Shown piece by piece: positions 53,149 through 60,208 of a stretch of 64,000 nt of DNA; the stretch's first letter is position 1; every line of letters starts with the position of its first letter. The DNA is taken from the NCBI RefSeq assembly GCF_027667425.1, contig NZ_JAQEGR010000008.1, positions 124,001 through 188,000 on the forward strand, in the 5' to 3' direction. The DNA comes from Fusicatenibacter saccharivorans (lineage in GTDB: Bacteria > Bacillota > Clostridia > Lachnospirales > Lachnospiraceae). The notes under the pieces were generated by a model. The model had not been told where the DNA came from and searched no databases. It saw nothing but the letters and a program-made list of their open reading frames with translations. A program made the translations under genes and the position numbers.

Positions 53149-53200
53149 ACAGGGACACGATCAACTGGATTCTGAAATAACTGAATACAGGAGGTCGAAC

Positions 53201-53578
53201 ATGGAGCATTTACCAAAGAAAATCCATCAAAACGGAATCAGCTACACGCTGGTGGGAGACTACTACATCCCCGATCTGGAGCTACCGGAGGAAAGCCGCC
53301 CCATTGGGCGGTGGGGCCGGATGCACAAAGCGTTTCTGCAAGAACACCGGCCCGGCCAGTACAATGCCCTGCTTCTGTCGGGAAAACTCTGGACATATCT
53401 TGCTGACCTGAACGAACAGGCCGCTGACCGGCTGGCGTGTATCGTCTCGCAGATGCAGGAGGCGGAGGGTGTCACCGAGGAACTGAAAGCCCGTGACCAG
53501 CTTGCGTGGGTCGGGGGCATGAACAGCATTCGCAGCCGAGCAGAGGAAATCATCCTCTCTGAGATGATTTTTGTTTAA
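53201..53578 (+). CDS. tnpV: Transposon-encoded protein TnpV
   Basis: The 125-residue protein matches the TnpV family of clostridial mobilisable elements: HLPKKIHQNGISYTLVGDYYIPDL, PIGRWGRMHKAFLQEHRP and the C-terminal MNSIRSRAEEIILSEMI. Function is not known. GGAGG lies 7 bp before ATG 53201. It lies directly after the VirD4 deletion junction, in place of the genes that normally follow. Confidence 0.85.
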   Translation: MEHLPKKIHQNGISYTLVGDYYIPDLELPEESRPIGRWGRMHKAFLQEHRPGQYNALLLSGKLWTYLADLNEQAADRLACIVSQMQEAEGVTEELKARDQLAWVGGMNSIRSRAEEIILSEMIFV

Positions 53579-53592
53579 GGAGGTGCCTGTCT

Positions 53593-53775
53593 ATGAGATA
53601 CCGTATCGAATACGCCGATGGGCGTTATTGTAACTTTGCCAACGGCAGGGCTGAGCTGCTGAAATGGCTGAAACTGCTGAAGCAAGAGGAAATCTCCGAC
53701 ATCCGCAAAGTATATAAAAGCGGTGTGTCAGATTCCGTCCTGGAAACATACCGGAATTATATCCGCCCAGCATAA
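53593..53775 (+). CDS. Small hypothetical element protein
   Basis: The 60-residue product opens RYRIEYADGRYCNFANG and ends ETYRNYIRPA. AAGGAGG lies before ATG 53593, and the gene is tightly spaced between tnpV and the next small gene (12 bp to the latter), supporting it as real. Beta-rich N-terminus then helices. Family not recognised. Confidence 0.65.
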   Translation: MRYRIEYADGRYCNFANGRAELLKWLKLLKQEEISDIRKVYKSGVSDSVLETYRNYIRPA

Positions 53776-53787
53776 GGAGGGGCGCTT

Positions 53788-54090
53788 ATGGGTACAGATA
53801 TAGAAAAATTGGTTGATTTGATGATTCAGGAGCGGATGCAGAGCCAGTTTGCTAAGTGGCGGGAGGCAGAAACCGGCACGGAGAAAAAAGAGGACTGCCT
53901 TCGCTTGGAAAACGAGTATGAAAAAGCAATCAGCGCATTGTCTGAGGAACAGAAGGACGCTGTAAGACACTACTGTGATTCTATTTTCGATTCTGGTGCA
54001 GAAAGCGAGTGCTTCTTTTACCGGCTGGGCCTCAAAGATGGCATCCGTCTCTGGAAGTTTATGAAAAAGCTGATGAAAACGGTCAGCTAA
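53788..54090 (+). CDS. Small hypothetical element protein, helical
   Basis: The 100-residue product is highly charged and mostly helical (IEKLVDLMIQERMQSQFAKW ... LSEEQKDAVRHYCDSIF ... LGLKDGIRLWKFMKKLMKT). A good AAGGAGG site is present. Similar small proteins are common in clostridial elements; I do not know the function. Last gene of the plus-strand run before the convergent XRE regulator. Confidence 0.65.
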   Translation: MGTDIEKLVDLMIQERMQSQFAKWREAETGTEKKEDCLRLENEYEKAISALSEEQKDAVRHYCDSIFDSGAESECFFYRLGLKDGIRLWKFMKKLMKTVS

Positions 54091-54170
54091 CGGATGTATA
54101 ACCACATATTTTATTCCGCCCACAAACGGGTCGAAAGCCGTCCAACGGTACAGATTGGGCGGCTTTCCTG

Positions 54171-55019
54171 TTATCTGCGTTTCTTCCGCTTGGGCGCATA
54201 GTACGGCTGCGGCTTGGCCTTTCCTCTCATGTTGTTGGGATTTTTGAGCATTTTGGACAGGCTCAGTATCCGCAAAAATGCAGAGAAGTCCTCTGAGGAA
54301 ATCTTCTCGAAGGGTATCTGCATTCTGTCGCAAAATTCGTGGATTACCACTTCCTCTTGGCTGCCCTGTTCGAGCGCCTGTTCAAACTTTTCCTTGACGT
54401 CATCCAGCGTGGGCTGCGGGTCGGCGGTGGTCTTGTCCTTGCGGTGTGCTTCCCGGATGTCCCGGACGATGCTGTCCAGATCATCGTGCATGACATGGCT
54501 GTAAAAATCGCTTTCCTGCACCTGCCCCAGTTCCAGCGTCCGCATATAGAGGTCATCTTCTCCGGGCGCATACTTGCTCATGACGGTCTGCCGGGTGGCC
54601 TCCAACACCAGATTCATCTGCTCCACCCGCATATTGGCGATCTGGTCGATGCAGATTTCCATATCTATCATCAGCCGCCGGAAATTCGGGTGGGCAGCCA
54701 GTTCGCAGAGAAGCCGGTTGTTGATTTTGCCGCTGCTCAAAAGTTCCACCATATCATCACTCAGATGCAGAGATTGAAGTTCTGTGTTTGGGTGATTTTT
54801 ATTTTCCGTCAGCCCCATCAGATAGTCGGTGGACACGCCGTAAAAGTCCGCCAGCGTTGCAATCGCAAACGGGCTGATGTCCTTGTAGTCATCGGTTTCG
54901 TATTTTCCCAGCGCGGATTTAGACAGGCCGGTCTGCTCCGCCAGTTGTTCCAGCGTCAGGTGCTTGTCCACCACCCGCAGGTCTTTGAGCCGCTCCGGGA
55001 TTGTCAGCTTTGCGTACAT
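54171..55019 (-). CDS. XRE-family transcriptional regulator of the element
   Basis: Probable repressor controlling element transfer or recombination. The 282-residue protein has a Cro/CI-type helix-turn-helix at the N-terminus (LKDLRVVDKHLTLEQLAEQTGLSKSALGKYE, about 12-42), then a long helical C-terminal region of 200 residues ending in a basic tail (YYAPKRKKRR). The only minus-strand gene of the element core. Start ATG 55019 has GAGGGGG upstream. A promoter with a TTCCA/TGGAA dyad lies upstream, suggesting autoregulation. Confidence 0.9.
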   Translation of the reverse strand: MYAKLTIPERLKDLRVVDKHLTLEQLAEQTGLSKSALGKYETDDYKDISPFAIATLADFYGVSTDYLMGLTENKNHPNTELQSLHLSDDMVELLSSGKINNRLLCELAAHPNFRRLMIDMEICIDQIANMRVEQMNLVLEATRQTVMSKYAPGEDDLYMRTLELGQVQESDFYSHVMHDDLDSIVRDIREAHRKDKTTADPQPTLDDVKEKFEQALEQGSQEEVVIHEFCDRMQIPFEKISSEDFSAFLRILSLSKMLKNPNNMRGKAKPQPYYAPKRKKRR

Positions 55020-55061
55020 CCAAAGCCCCCTCTCTCGTTATCTTTTTCAGTGATTACACCC

Positions 55062-55091
55062 ATTATAGCACGATTCCATAAGCGTGGAAAT
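55062..55091 (-). promoter_or_regulatory. Promoter and dyad operator of the XRE regulator
   Basis: Minus strand TTTCCA (55090-55085), 17 bp, TATAAT (55067-55062). TTCCA (55074-55078) and TGGAA (55085-55089) form an inverted repeat inside it. Confidence 0.55.
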
Positions 55092-55380
55092 ATGCGGATT
55101 TCGAGCGTTTTTCCGACGTTTTGGATATACGGGAAAGGGCCTCTTTTTTCGGTAAACTGGTTCTTGCAGACAGGCACAGAACCTTGAAAATCGAATGACC
55201 GGCTGCAAGGGGTATGGCCTCCGGGGAAGTGACGCCAGGACAGAAATCGAGCACACCAAAGAGGCCGATACGCCGGGAGAAATTCCGGGCAGGAGCGGCT
55301 TGCAGGCAGACCGGCGGACAGGAAACAAGTTTATCATGCGGGGCGCATGGCTCCGCAGCAAAGAAATGGAGGAAATCATT
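55092..55380 (+). other. Intergenic region of the element without a recognised gene
   Basis: Between the XRE promoter and the next start. An open frame from ATG 55195 runs in frame into the next gene, but its N-terminal residues look random and it has no ribosome site. TTCGGTAAACTGG at about 55147-55160 shows no clear promoter. Nothing else seen. Confidence 0.5.
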
Positions 55381-55674
55381 ATGACACTGAGTATGAAAGA
55401 AAAGAAGATTCTCTACGCTTACGGCTGTCTCAGCCACCACAATACGGTGACACGGCTGAAATGGCTGACGGCTCTGACGGTTGACCCGGAGGCCAAACGC
55501 CGGATGCTGGGGCTGGCCCGGAAGGTGGAGACGGAGATGAACGAAAGCTGGTACGAGGATTTTTATCACCATCTGCGCATGGAGATGGACGAGTACCGCC
55601 GTCTCAAGCGCAACCTGCGTGTGCTGAAATCTTACACCGATTATGAGGAGGATCTGTATGAAGAAGCTGTCTAA
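55381..55674 (+). CDS. Small element protein, possibly transposon-transfer-assisting type
   Basis: The 97-residue product opens MTLSMKEKKILYAYGCLS and is helical (DPEAKRRMLGLARKVETEM, WYEDFYHHLRMEMDEYRR). GGAGG at 55369-55373 supports ATG 55381. The general layout is like the TTRAP (transposon-transfer assisting) proteins of Clostridia elements, though I am not sure of this. It overlaps the next gene by 17 bp. Confidence 0.65.
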   Translation: MTLSMKEKKILYAYGCLSHHNTVTRLKWLTALTVDPEAKRRMLGLARKVETEMNESWYEDFYHHLRMEMDEYRRLKRNLRVLKSYTDYEEDLYEEAV

Positions 55675-55963
55675 GTATGAGAAAGAAACCATCATCAACT
55701 GGAACGAGGCGGAGAACCTTGCCAGCGTCTACACCTTCAACGCCAGCTTGAAGCGCAGGCTGGCTGATTTCAGCCGGAAGTACCCACTGTTGTGCCGGTT
55801 GGAGCGCAGCACGCCGGAGGGCAGCGTGACCTATGTGCTGGACAAGTCCCGGCTGTCGATCCGGCTGGTGCCTCCGTACAGCGAAGAACGGAAAGCCGCC
55901 GCAAGGGAGTACGCAAAGGAGCATGGCTTTCAGGTGGTGGTAACGGAAGAAAAAATCGCCTAA
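55658..55963 (+). CDS. Small hypothetical element protein
   Basis: The 101-residue product opens KKLSKYEKETIINWNEAENLASVYTF and has the central FSRKYPLLCRLERSTPEGSVTYVLDKSRLSIRL. GAGGAGG lies just upstream of ATG 55658, inside the preceding gene. Such proteins accompany relaxase genes in clostridial elements; no function is known. A 474-bp non-coding region with structured repeats follows. Confidence 0.7.
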   Translation: MKKLSKYEKETIINWNEAENLASVYTFNASLKRRLADFSRKYPLLCRLERSTPEGSVTYVLDKSRLSIRLVPPYSEERKAAAREYAKEHGFQVVVTEEKIA

Positions 55964-56034
55964 AATCGGGGTGTTTACGGGAAAAATGACGGGTCTGCAC
56001 CCGATGTTTTGACCGGCAATCCCCGCAGGCGTAT

Positions 56035-56079
56035 TCCGTATCCACTCCCCGCCTATGGGCGCAAATGTGTGGATACGGA
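56035..56079 (+). other. Candidate origin of transfer (oriT) dyad
   Basis: TCCGTATCCAC (56035-56045) and GTGGATACGGA (56069-56079) form an 11-bp perfect inverted repeat around a 23-nt loop, which holds an inner CGCC/GGCG pairing. It lies about 360 bp upstream of the relaxase gene in a non-coding stretch, where MobV-type oriT sites are commonly found. No nick site is identified. Confidence 0.45.
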
Positions 56080-56193
56080 GCCGGTGAAACTGGCAAACAC
56101 CGTTCCTGCGGTGGAAGCCAGCTTCGCCGGTGCGGAAGTACAGAGGGCGGCCAGCCCTTTGTGGCGGGGTGCAGGGGCGGCAGCGCACTGCTG

Positions 56194-56310
56194 GGGTCAA
56201 GGGGCAACGCCCATTGGCAGGTTAAGGGCGGCAGCCATTATCGGGTCAAGGACGAAGTGCCTTGGCAGGTTGAGGGCAGCCGCCCCATCGGGTCAAGGGT
56301 GAAACGCCTT
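56194..56310 (+). repeat. Three hairpin-forming tandem repeats before the relaxase
   Basis: GGGTCAAGG occurs at 56194-56202, 56243-56251 and 56290-56298 (steps of 49 and 47). GGCAGGTT(A/G)AGGGC occurs at 56216 and 56264. Each unit folds a small hairpin: CAAGGGGC/GCCCATTG, CAAGG/CCTTG and CAAGG/CCTTG, with different loops. An open frame through here is a by-product of the repeats. Confidence 0.7.
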
Positions 56311-56437
56311 GCCCAGGGAAAGTTGATGCCTGCGTCAACTTGTATTGGGTATTACCTGACGCAAAATTCGCAGGATTTGCGGCTTCGCCGCCCCTTCCCC
56401 GGCCCCAGAACATCTTCGCAGGAAGGAGGAAATCTGT

Positions 56438-57682
56438 TTGAAACTGACACGACACAATGGACGCTCCGGCAAGCATGGCACCTATAATCCCCGCCACAAT
56501 GACCGCCGGTTCGATGTGGAGAACAGCGAACACATTGACGCAGAACGGGCAAGGCAAAATGTCTACTGGGACTGCTACCGGGGCTTTACCACCCATGAGT
56601 TCCGGGAGAACCCGGAGCAGCCGGATTTCAGCTTTGAGGAAATCGAGCGGATGTATTACTACGAGCATTACGGCGGCTATGTGGAAGCTCAGAACGCCCG
56701 GAATGAGAAAACCCGGCACACCGAGCGCAACCGCACTGTGGAGGACTTGCTGAAAAACAACAAGACCTGCCCGGAGGAAAGTATCTACCAGATCGGCACG
56801 ATGGGAGAATCCGTCTCGCCGGATACGCTCTTTTCCATCGTCAATGAGTTTTATCAGGAATTTGAGCGCCGCTTCGGTTCCCATATCCACATCCTGGACT
56901 GGGCGCTCCATCTGGACGAGGGGACGCCCCACATCCATGAGCGGCACGTCTTTGACTGTGAGAACCGCTATGGGGAACTGTGCCCCCAGCAGGAAAAGGC
57001 GCTGGAAGAACTTGGCATCCCTCTCCCCAACCCGGAGAAGCCCAAAGGCCGGAACAACAACCGCAAGCAGACCTTTGATGCGGTCTGCCGGACGATCCTG
57101 TTTGACATCGCCAGACGGCATGGGCTGCATCTGGATCAGGAGCCGTCCTACGGCGGGCGGGACTATCTGGAAAAACAGGATTATATCCTGATGAAGCAGA
57201 AGGAGCAGCTTGCGGCGCAGGAGCAGAAGCTGGAAGAACTGACGCTCAAAATCGAGGACGTGGAGACGCTGTTAGATGATGTTTCCGATGCGGCCTATGA
57301 CAAGGCGGTGGAGGTGGTGACCGATACCGTCCGGCAGGAGACACACAAGGAAGATATTCGTCTGGTGGAAGAATCGAAAAAATGGGTGCTTTCGCCGGAG
57401 CGCAAGGCCCCGAAGAAGGAGCGTGACTACGCTGCCGCCCGTCTGGATGGAGTGATTACCAAAATCAAACGGGTCATGCAGAACGCCCTGGCAAAAATCC
57501 AGAAAACTCTCATGCAGCCGGAGGTCAAGAAGGCCGGTAAGGAGCAGATTAAGGAGAAGGCCAGAGAATCCATCCGGGAGAAGCTGGCGAAAGGCAGGCT
57601 GAACGCTGACCGAGATAACCGGGAACGCTGGGAACGTGAGGGGCGGATTGCTCCGAAAAAGAAACACGATATGGAGTTATGA
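56438..57682 (+). CDS. MobV-like relaxase (plasmid recombination/mobilisation type)
   Basis: Predicted to nick oriT and lead the transferred strand. The 414-residue protein has HLDEGTPHIHERHVF (His158, Asp160, Glu161, His165, His167), matching motif III HxDE-PHxH of MobV/Pre relaxases. The N-terminus (LTRHNGRSGKHGTYNPRHNDR) is basic. The second half (about 230-410) is a long coiled coil and a Lys/Arg-rich tail. Database copies are often named serine/arginine repetitive matrix protein, which I think uninformative. Start TTG 56438 has AAGGAGG upstream at 12 bp. Confidence 0.8.
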   Translation: MKLTRHNGRSGKHGTYNPRHNDRRFDVENSEHIDAERARQNVYWDCYRGFTTHEFRENPEQPDFSFEEIERMYYYEHYGGYVEAQNARNEKTRHTERNRTVEDLLKNNKTCPEESIYQIGTMGESVSPDTLFSIVNEFYQEFERRFGSHIHILDWALHLDEGTPHIHERHVFDCENRYGELCPQQEKALEELGIPLPNPEKPKGRNNNRKQTFDAVCRTILFDIARRHGLHLDQEPSYGGRDYLEKQDYILMKQKEQLAAQEQKLEELTLKIEDVETLLDDVSDAAYDKAVEVVTDTVRQETHKEDIRLVEESKKWVLSPERKAPKKERDYAAARLDGVITKIKRVMQNALAKIQKTLMQPEVKKAGKEQIKEKARESIREKLAKGRLNADRDNRERWEREGRIAPKKKHDMEL

Positions 57683-57683
57683 G

Positions 57684-57717
57684 GCACCTGATTTTCTGCG
57701 GAAACGGGTGCTTTTTT
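57684..57717 (+). terminator. Hairpin with T-run after the relaxase gene
   Basis: GCACC (57684-57688) with GGTGC (57707-57711) and an inner TTTC/GAAA pairing, followed by TTTTTT. It is a probable partial terminator between the relaxase and primase genes. Confidence 0.6.
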
Positions 57718-57729
57718 CTCTGCCTGGAG

Positions 57730-58383
57730 GTGAGAAAATCGAATATATTTGAAGCGGTGAAGGAGTCTGTCACCACAAGGCAGGCTGCGGAATATTACGG
57801 GGTGCAGGTTGGCAGGAATGGCATGGCCTGCTGTCCCTTCCATGATGACAAACATCCCAGTATGAAGATTGACCATCGGTTCCACTGCTTTGGCTGTCAG
57901 GCAGATGGGGATGTGATTGATTTTACCGCCCGTCTGTTTAGTCTGAGCAGTAAGGAGGCGGCGCTGAAGCTGGCGGAGGATTTCTCTGTCCACTATGACG
58001 CCAAAGGCCATGACCCGCCCCGCAGGAGGCCGGTCAAGCGAAAAATCAGCGAGGAACTGCGTTACCGGCAGGCGGAGCAGAAATGTTTCCGGGTGCTGTG
58101 CAATTACCTGCATCTGCTGGAACGCTGGGAGAAGGAATACGCCCCGCAGACGCCGGATGAAGCGTGGAATCCGCTGTTCGTGGAGGCCCTGCAAAAGAAA
58201 CCGTACACGGAATATCTGCTGGATATTCTCTTGTCCGGCAGCATGGAGGAACGTGCTTCCGTGGTCGCTGAGTATGGAAAAGAGGTGAGGAAGATTGAGC
58301 AGCGAATATCAGAGTTTACCGCTAGCCACCCGGCAGGCCGCCATGAGCGCAGCCGAAGCCTTAGCGCCGGAGCGGAGCGTTGA
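57730..58383 (+). CDS. CHC2 zinc-finger DNA primase-like protein
   Basis: Short primase-type protein with a complete CHC2 zinc finger: CCPFHDDKHPSMKIDHRFHCFGCQADGDVIDF (Cys, His, Cys, Cys ligands), as in the N-terminus of DnaG. The rest is helical and basic, with no TOPRIM domain, so it may only recognise DNA. The start is unclear. GTG 57730 overlaps its own GGAGG, ATG 57679 overlaps the relaxase stop but has poor spacing, and no ATG lies where the conserved NIFEAVKESVTTRQAAEYYG begins. It overlaps the VirE-like gene by 89 bp. Confidence 0.8.
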   Translation: MRKSNIFEAVKESVTTRQAAEYYGVQVGRNGMACCPFHDDKHPSMKIDHRFHCFGCQADGDVIDFTARLFSLSSKEAALKLAEDFSVHYDAKGHDPPRRRPVKRKISEELRYRQAEQKCFRVLCNYLHLLERWEKEYAPQTPDEAWNPLFVEALQKKPYTEYLLDILLSGSMEERASVVAEYGKEVRKIEQRISEFTASHPAGRHERSRSLSAGAER

Positions 58384-59701
58384 TGAGGTGCGGGAAAGCC
58401 TGTCCGTCACCGAGAAGGGCCAGCCCGCCAACACCATCGGCAACTGCCGGACGGTGTTCTGCCATGACCCTCTCCTGCGTGGGGCGATCCGCCTGAACCT
58501 TTTGACTGACCGGGTGGACATTGTACAGGATTTAGGCTGGCGCAGGAATACCAGTGCCCTGACGGATACGGACGTGAAATATCTGCTTCTCTATTTTGAG
58601 CAGACCTATGGCCTGACCAGTGAGAAAAAGATGACGGCGGCGCTCTCCATCGTGGCGAATGAGAACTGCTACCATCCCATACAGGACGTGCTAAACGGCC
58701 TTGTCTGGGACGGGACGCCCCGCATCCGCTCCTGTCTCCATCATTTCTTAGGTGCGGACGAGAGCGACTATGTGGAGGAAATGCTGAAACACTTTTTGCT
58801 GGGGGCTATCCGGCGGGTATTCCGCCCCGGCTCCAAATATGAGGAAATGCTCTGTCTGGTGGGCGGTCAGGGGGCTGGCAAGTCCAGCTTCTTCCGCTTG
58901 CTGGCGATCCGGGACGAGTGGTTCAGTGACGACCTGAAAAAACTGGACGATGACAGGGTGTATCTGAAGCTGCAAGGACACTGGATTATCGAAATGTCGG
59001 AGATGCTGGCTACCAGCAGCGCCAAAAGCATTGAAGAAATCCGCTCCTTTATCAGCCGCCAGAAGGAAACCTACCGGACGCCCTACGAGGCCCAGCCCAA
59101 AGACCGGCTGCGGCAGTGTGTGTTCGGCGGTTCGTCCAACACACTGGACTTCCTGCCCCTTGACCGGGCCGGAAATCGGCGCTTTTTGCCGATCATGATT
59201 TACCCGGAGAATGCAGAGGTTCACATTTTGGAGGACGAGGACGCCTCCAGAGCCTATCTTTTACAGGTCTGGGCGGAGGCCATGACGATTTACCGCAGCG
59301 GCCACTACTCTATGAAGTTCAGCAAGTCCATCCAGCGCCAGCTGGTGGAGGTGCAGAAGGATTTCATGCCGGAGGACACCGAGGCCGGACAGATACAGGG
59401 CTTTCTGGAACACTACACCGGCAGCATGGTCTGCTCCAAACAGCTGTTCAAGGAGGCGCTGGGCCACACCTACGATGAGCCGAAGCGGTGGCAGCTGCAC
59501 AATATCAACGAGATCATGAACACGGTGGTGACGGGCTGGAAACCATTCTCCAATCCCCGGATGTTCACCGGATATGGCAGGCAGAGGGGCTGGGAACGGG
59601 ACGTTTCCGGCAACGAACTGCCCGGCAACGAAGATGGATTTGTGGAGCTGACCGAGGAAGAATGCTGCCAGCTGGAACTGCCGAAGGAGTGGATCGCATA
59701 A
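58295..59701 (+). CDS. VirE/D5-like P-loop replication helicase of the element
   Basis: Predicted superfamily 3-type ATPase for replication of the excised element. The 468-residue protein has Walker A GGQGAGKS (190-197), and blocks WFSDDLKKLDDDRVYLKLQGHWIIEMSEM and RLRQCVFGGSSNTLDFLPLDRAGNRRFLPI, typical of the virulence-associated E domain. Start TTG 58295 follows GAGGTGAGG and lies within the primase 3' end, so the two are coupled. A GTTGCC repeat array lies just downstream and could be its origin. Confidence 0.88.
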   Translation: MSSEYQSLPLATRQAAMSAAEALAPERSVDEVRESLSVTEKGQPANTIGNCRTVFCHDPLLRGAIRLNLLTDRVDIVQDLGWRRNTSALTDTDVKYLLLYFEQTYGLTSEKKMTAALSIVANENCYHPIQDVLNGLVWDGTPRIRSCLHHFLGADESDYVEEMLKHFLLGAIRRVFRPGSKYEEMLCLVGGQGAGKSSFFRLLAIRDEWFSDDLKKLDDDRVYLKLQGHWIIEMSEMLATSSAKSIEEIRSFISRQKETYRTPYEAQPKDRLRQCVFGGSSNTLDFLPLDRAGNRRFLPIMIYPENAEVHILEDEDASRAYLLQVWAEAMTIYRSGHYSMKFSKSIQRQLVEVQKDFMPEDTEAGQIQGFLEHYTGSMVCSKQLFKEALGHTYDEPKRWQLHNINEIMNTVVTGWKPFSNPRMFTGYGRQRGWERDVSGNELPGNEDGFVELTEEECCQLELPKEWIA

Positions 59702-59713
59702 AATTAGCGGTCT

Positions 59714-59929
59714 GTTGCCGGGATGGTTGCCACTTGGTTGCCGGGTTTGTTGCCGGGGATTCTCCGGTCTGGATACGGAAAAAGCCTGTAAATAAGGTAT
59801 TTTCTAATATCTATCTCTATCTCCGGCAACGAAAACAACGAGATTTTTCAAGAAAATTGATAAAGTAAGATTTGCAGGTCAGACGGTAGTTTACAGGTTT
59901 TCAGAGGTTCGTTGCCGGACTTCGTTGCC
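59714..59929 (+). repeat. GTTGCC iteron-like array, candidate replication origin
   Basis: Direct copies of GTTGCC at 59714, 59726, 59737 and 59749 (steps 12, 11 and 12), an inverted copy GGCAAC at 59825-59830, and direct copies at 59911 and 59924. Most continue as GTTGCCGG. An AT-rich stretch (about 59785-59870) lies between the two groups. It follows the helicase gene directly. Confidence 0.65.
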
Positions 59930-59968
59930 AGTGCTGCCGTCTGGCCTGCTACTCTATGGAGGTAGCCT

Positions 59969-60136
59969 ATGGAAAAAAGCAAACAGCAGAAAAATAAAGT
60001 CCGTTTTGTGGTGGTGCGGGAGTTCTCCGGGGAGAAGTCCATGCGGGAAGCCTTTGAGCAGCTGATTGAGCGTCAGACCTGCGAACACTTCGAGGAATGG
60101 CGTCAGCAGCGGGAAATGGCCGAAAACGCTGCGTAA
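59969..60136 (+). CDS. Short conserved-position protein upstream of the recombinase
   Basis: A 55-residue product opening MEKSKQQKNKVRFVVVREF and ending QQREMAENAA. GGAGG at 59958-59962 lies 6 bp before ATG 59969. It has a basic N-terminus and an amphipathic helix (SMREAFEQLIERQTCEHFEEW). It fits the slot of the small gene often found just before the large serine recombinase in clostridial elements, perhaps a recombination accessory factor. Function unknown. Confidence 0.7.
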   Translation: MEKSKQQKNKVRFVVVREFSGEKSMREAFEQLIERQTCEHFEEWRQQREMAENAA

Positions 60137-60154
60137 AAACGGTTGATTCAGGGG

Positions 60155-60189
60155 CAGGGACATGGTACTATAATGGTATCGTGTCCCTG
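60155..60189 (+). promoter_or_regulatory. Dyad over the recombinase promoter
   Basis: CAGGGACATGGTAC (60155-60168) and GTATCGTGTCCCTG (60176-60189) form a 14-bp inverted repeat with two mismatches, flanking a -10 hexamer TATAAT (60169-60174). A binding protein here would shut off the recombinase. Confidence 0.6.
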
Positions 60190-60208
60190 TTCATAGAAGG
60201 AGAACGCT

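Noticed and set aside
56009..56302. 97-codon open frame with repeated GRLRAAA residues
   Set aside because: The repeats follow from the DNA-level hairpin repeats; no ribosome site and no similarity to known proteins.
56180..56330. Possible CRISPR array from regularly spaced repeats upstream of the relaxase
   Set aside because: Only three units, repeats not identical, spacers related to each other, and no cas genes in the window.
59714..59929. GTTGCC copies as a simple coding repeat
   Set aside because: They lie after the helicase stop codon and before the next start; the only open frame through part of them overlaps the helicase gene out of frame and lacks a ribosome site.
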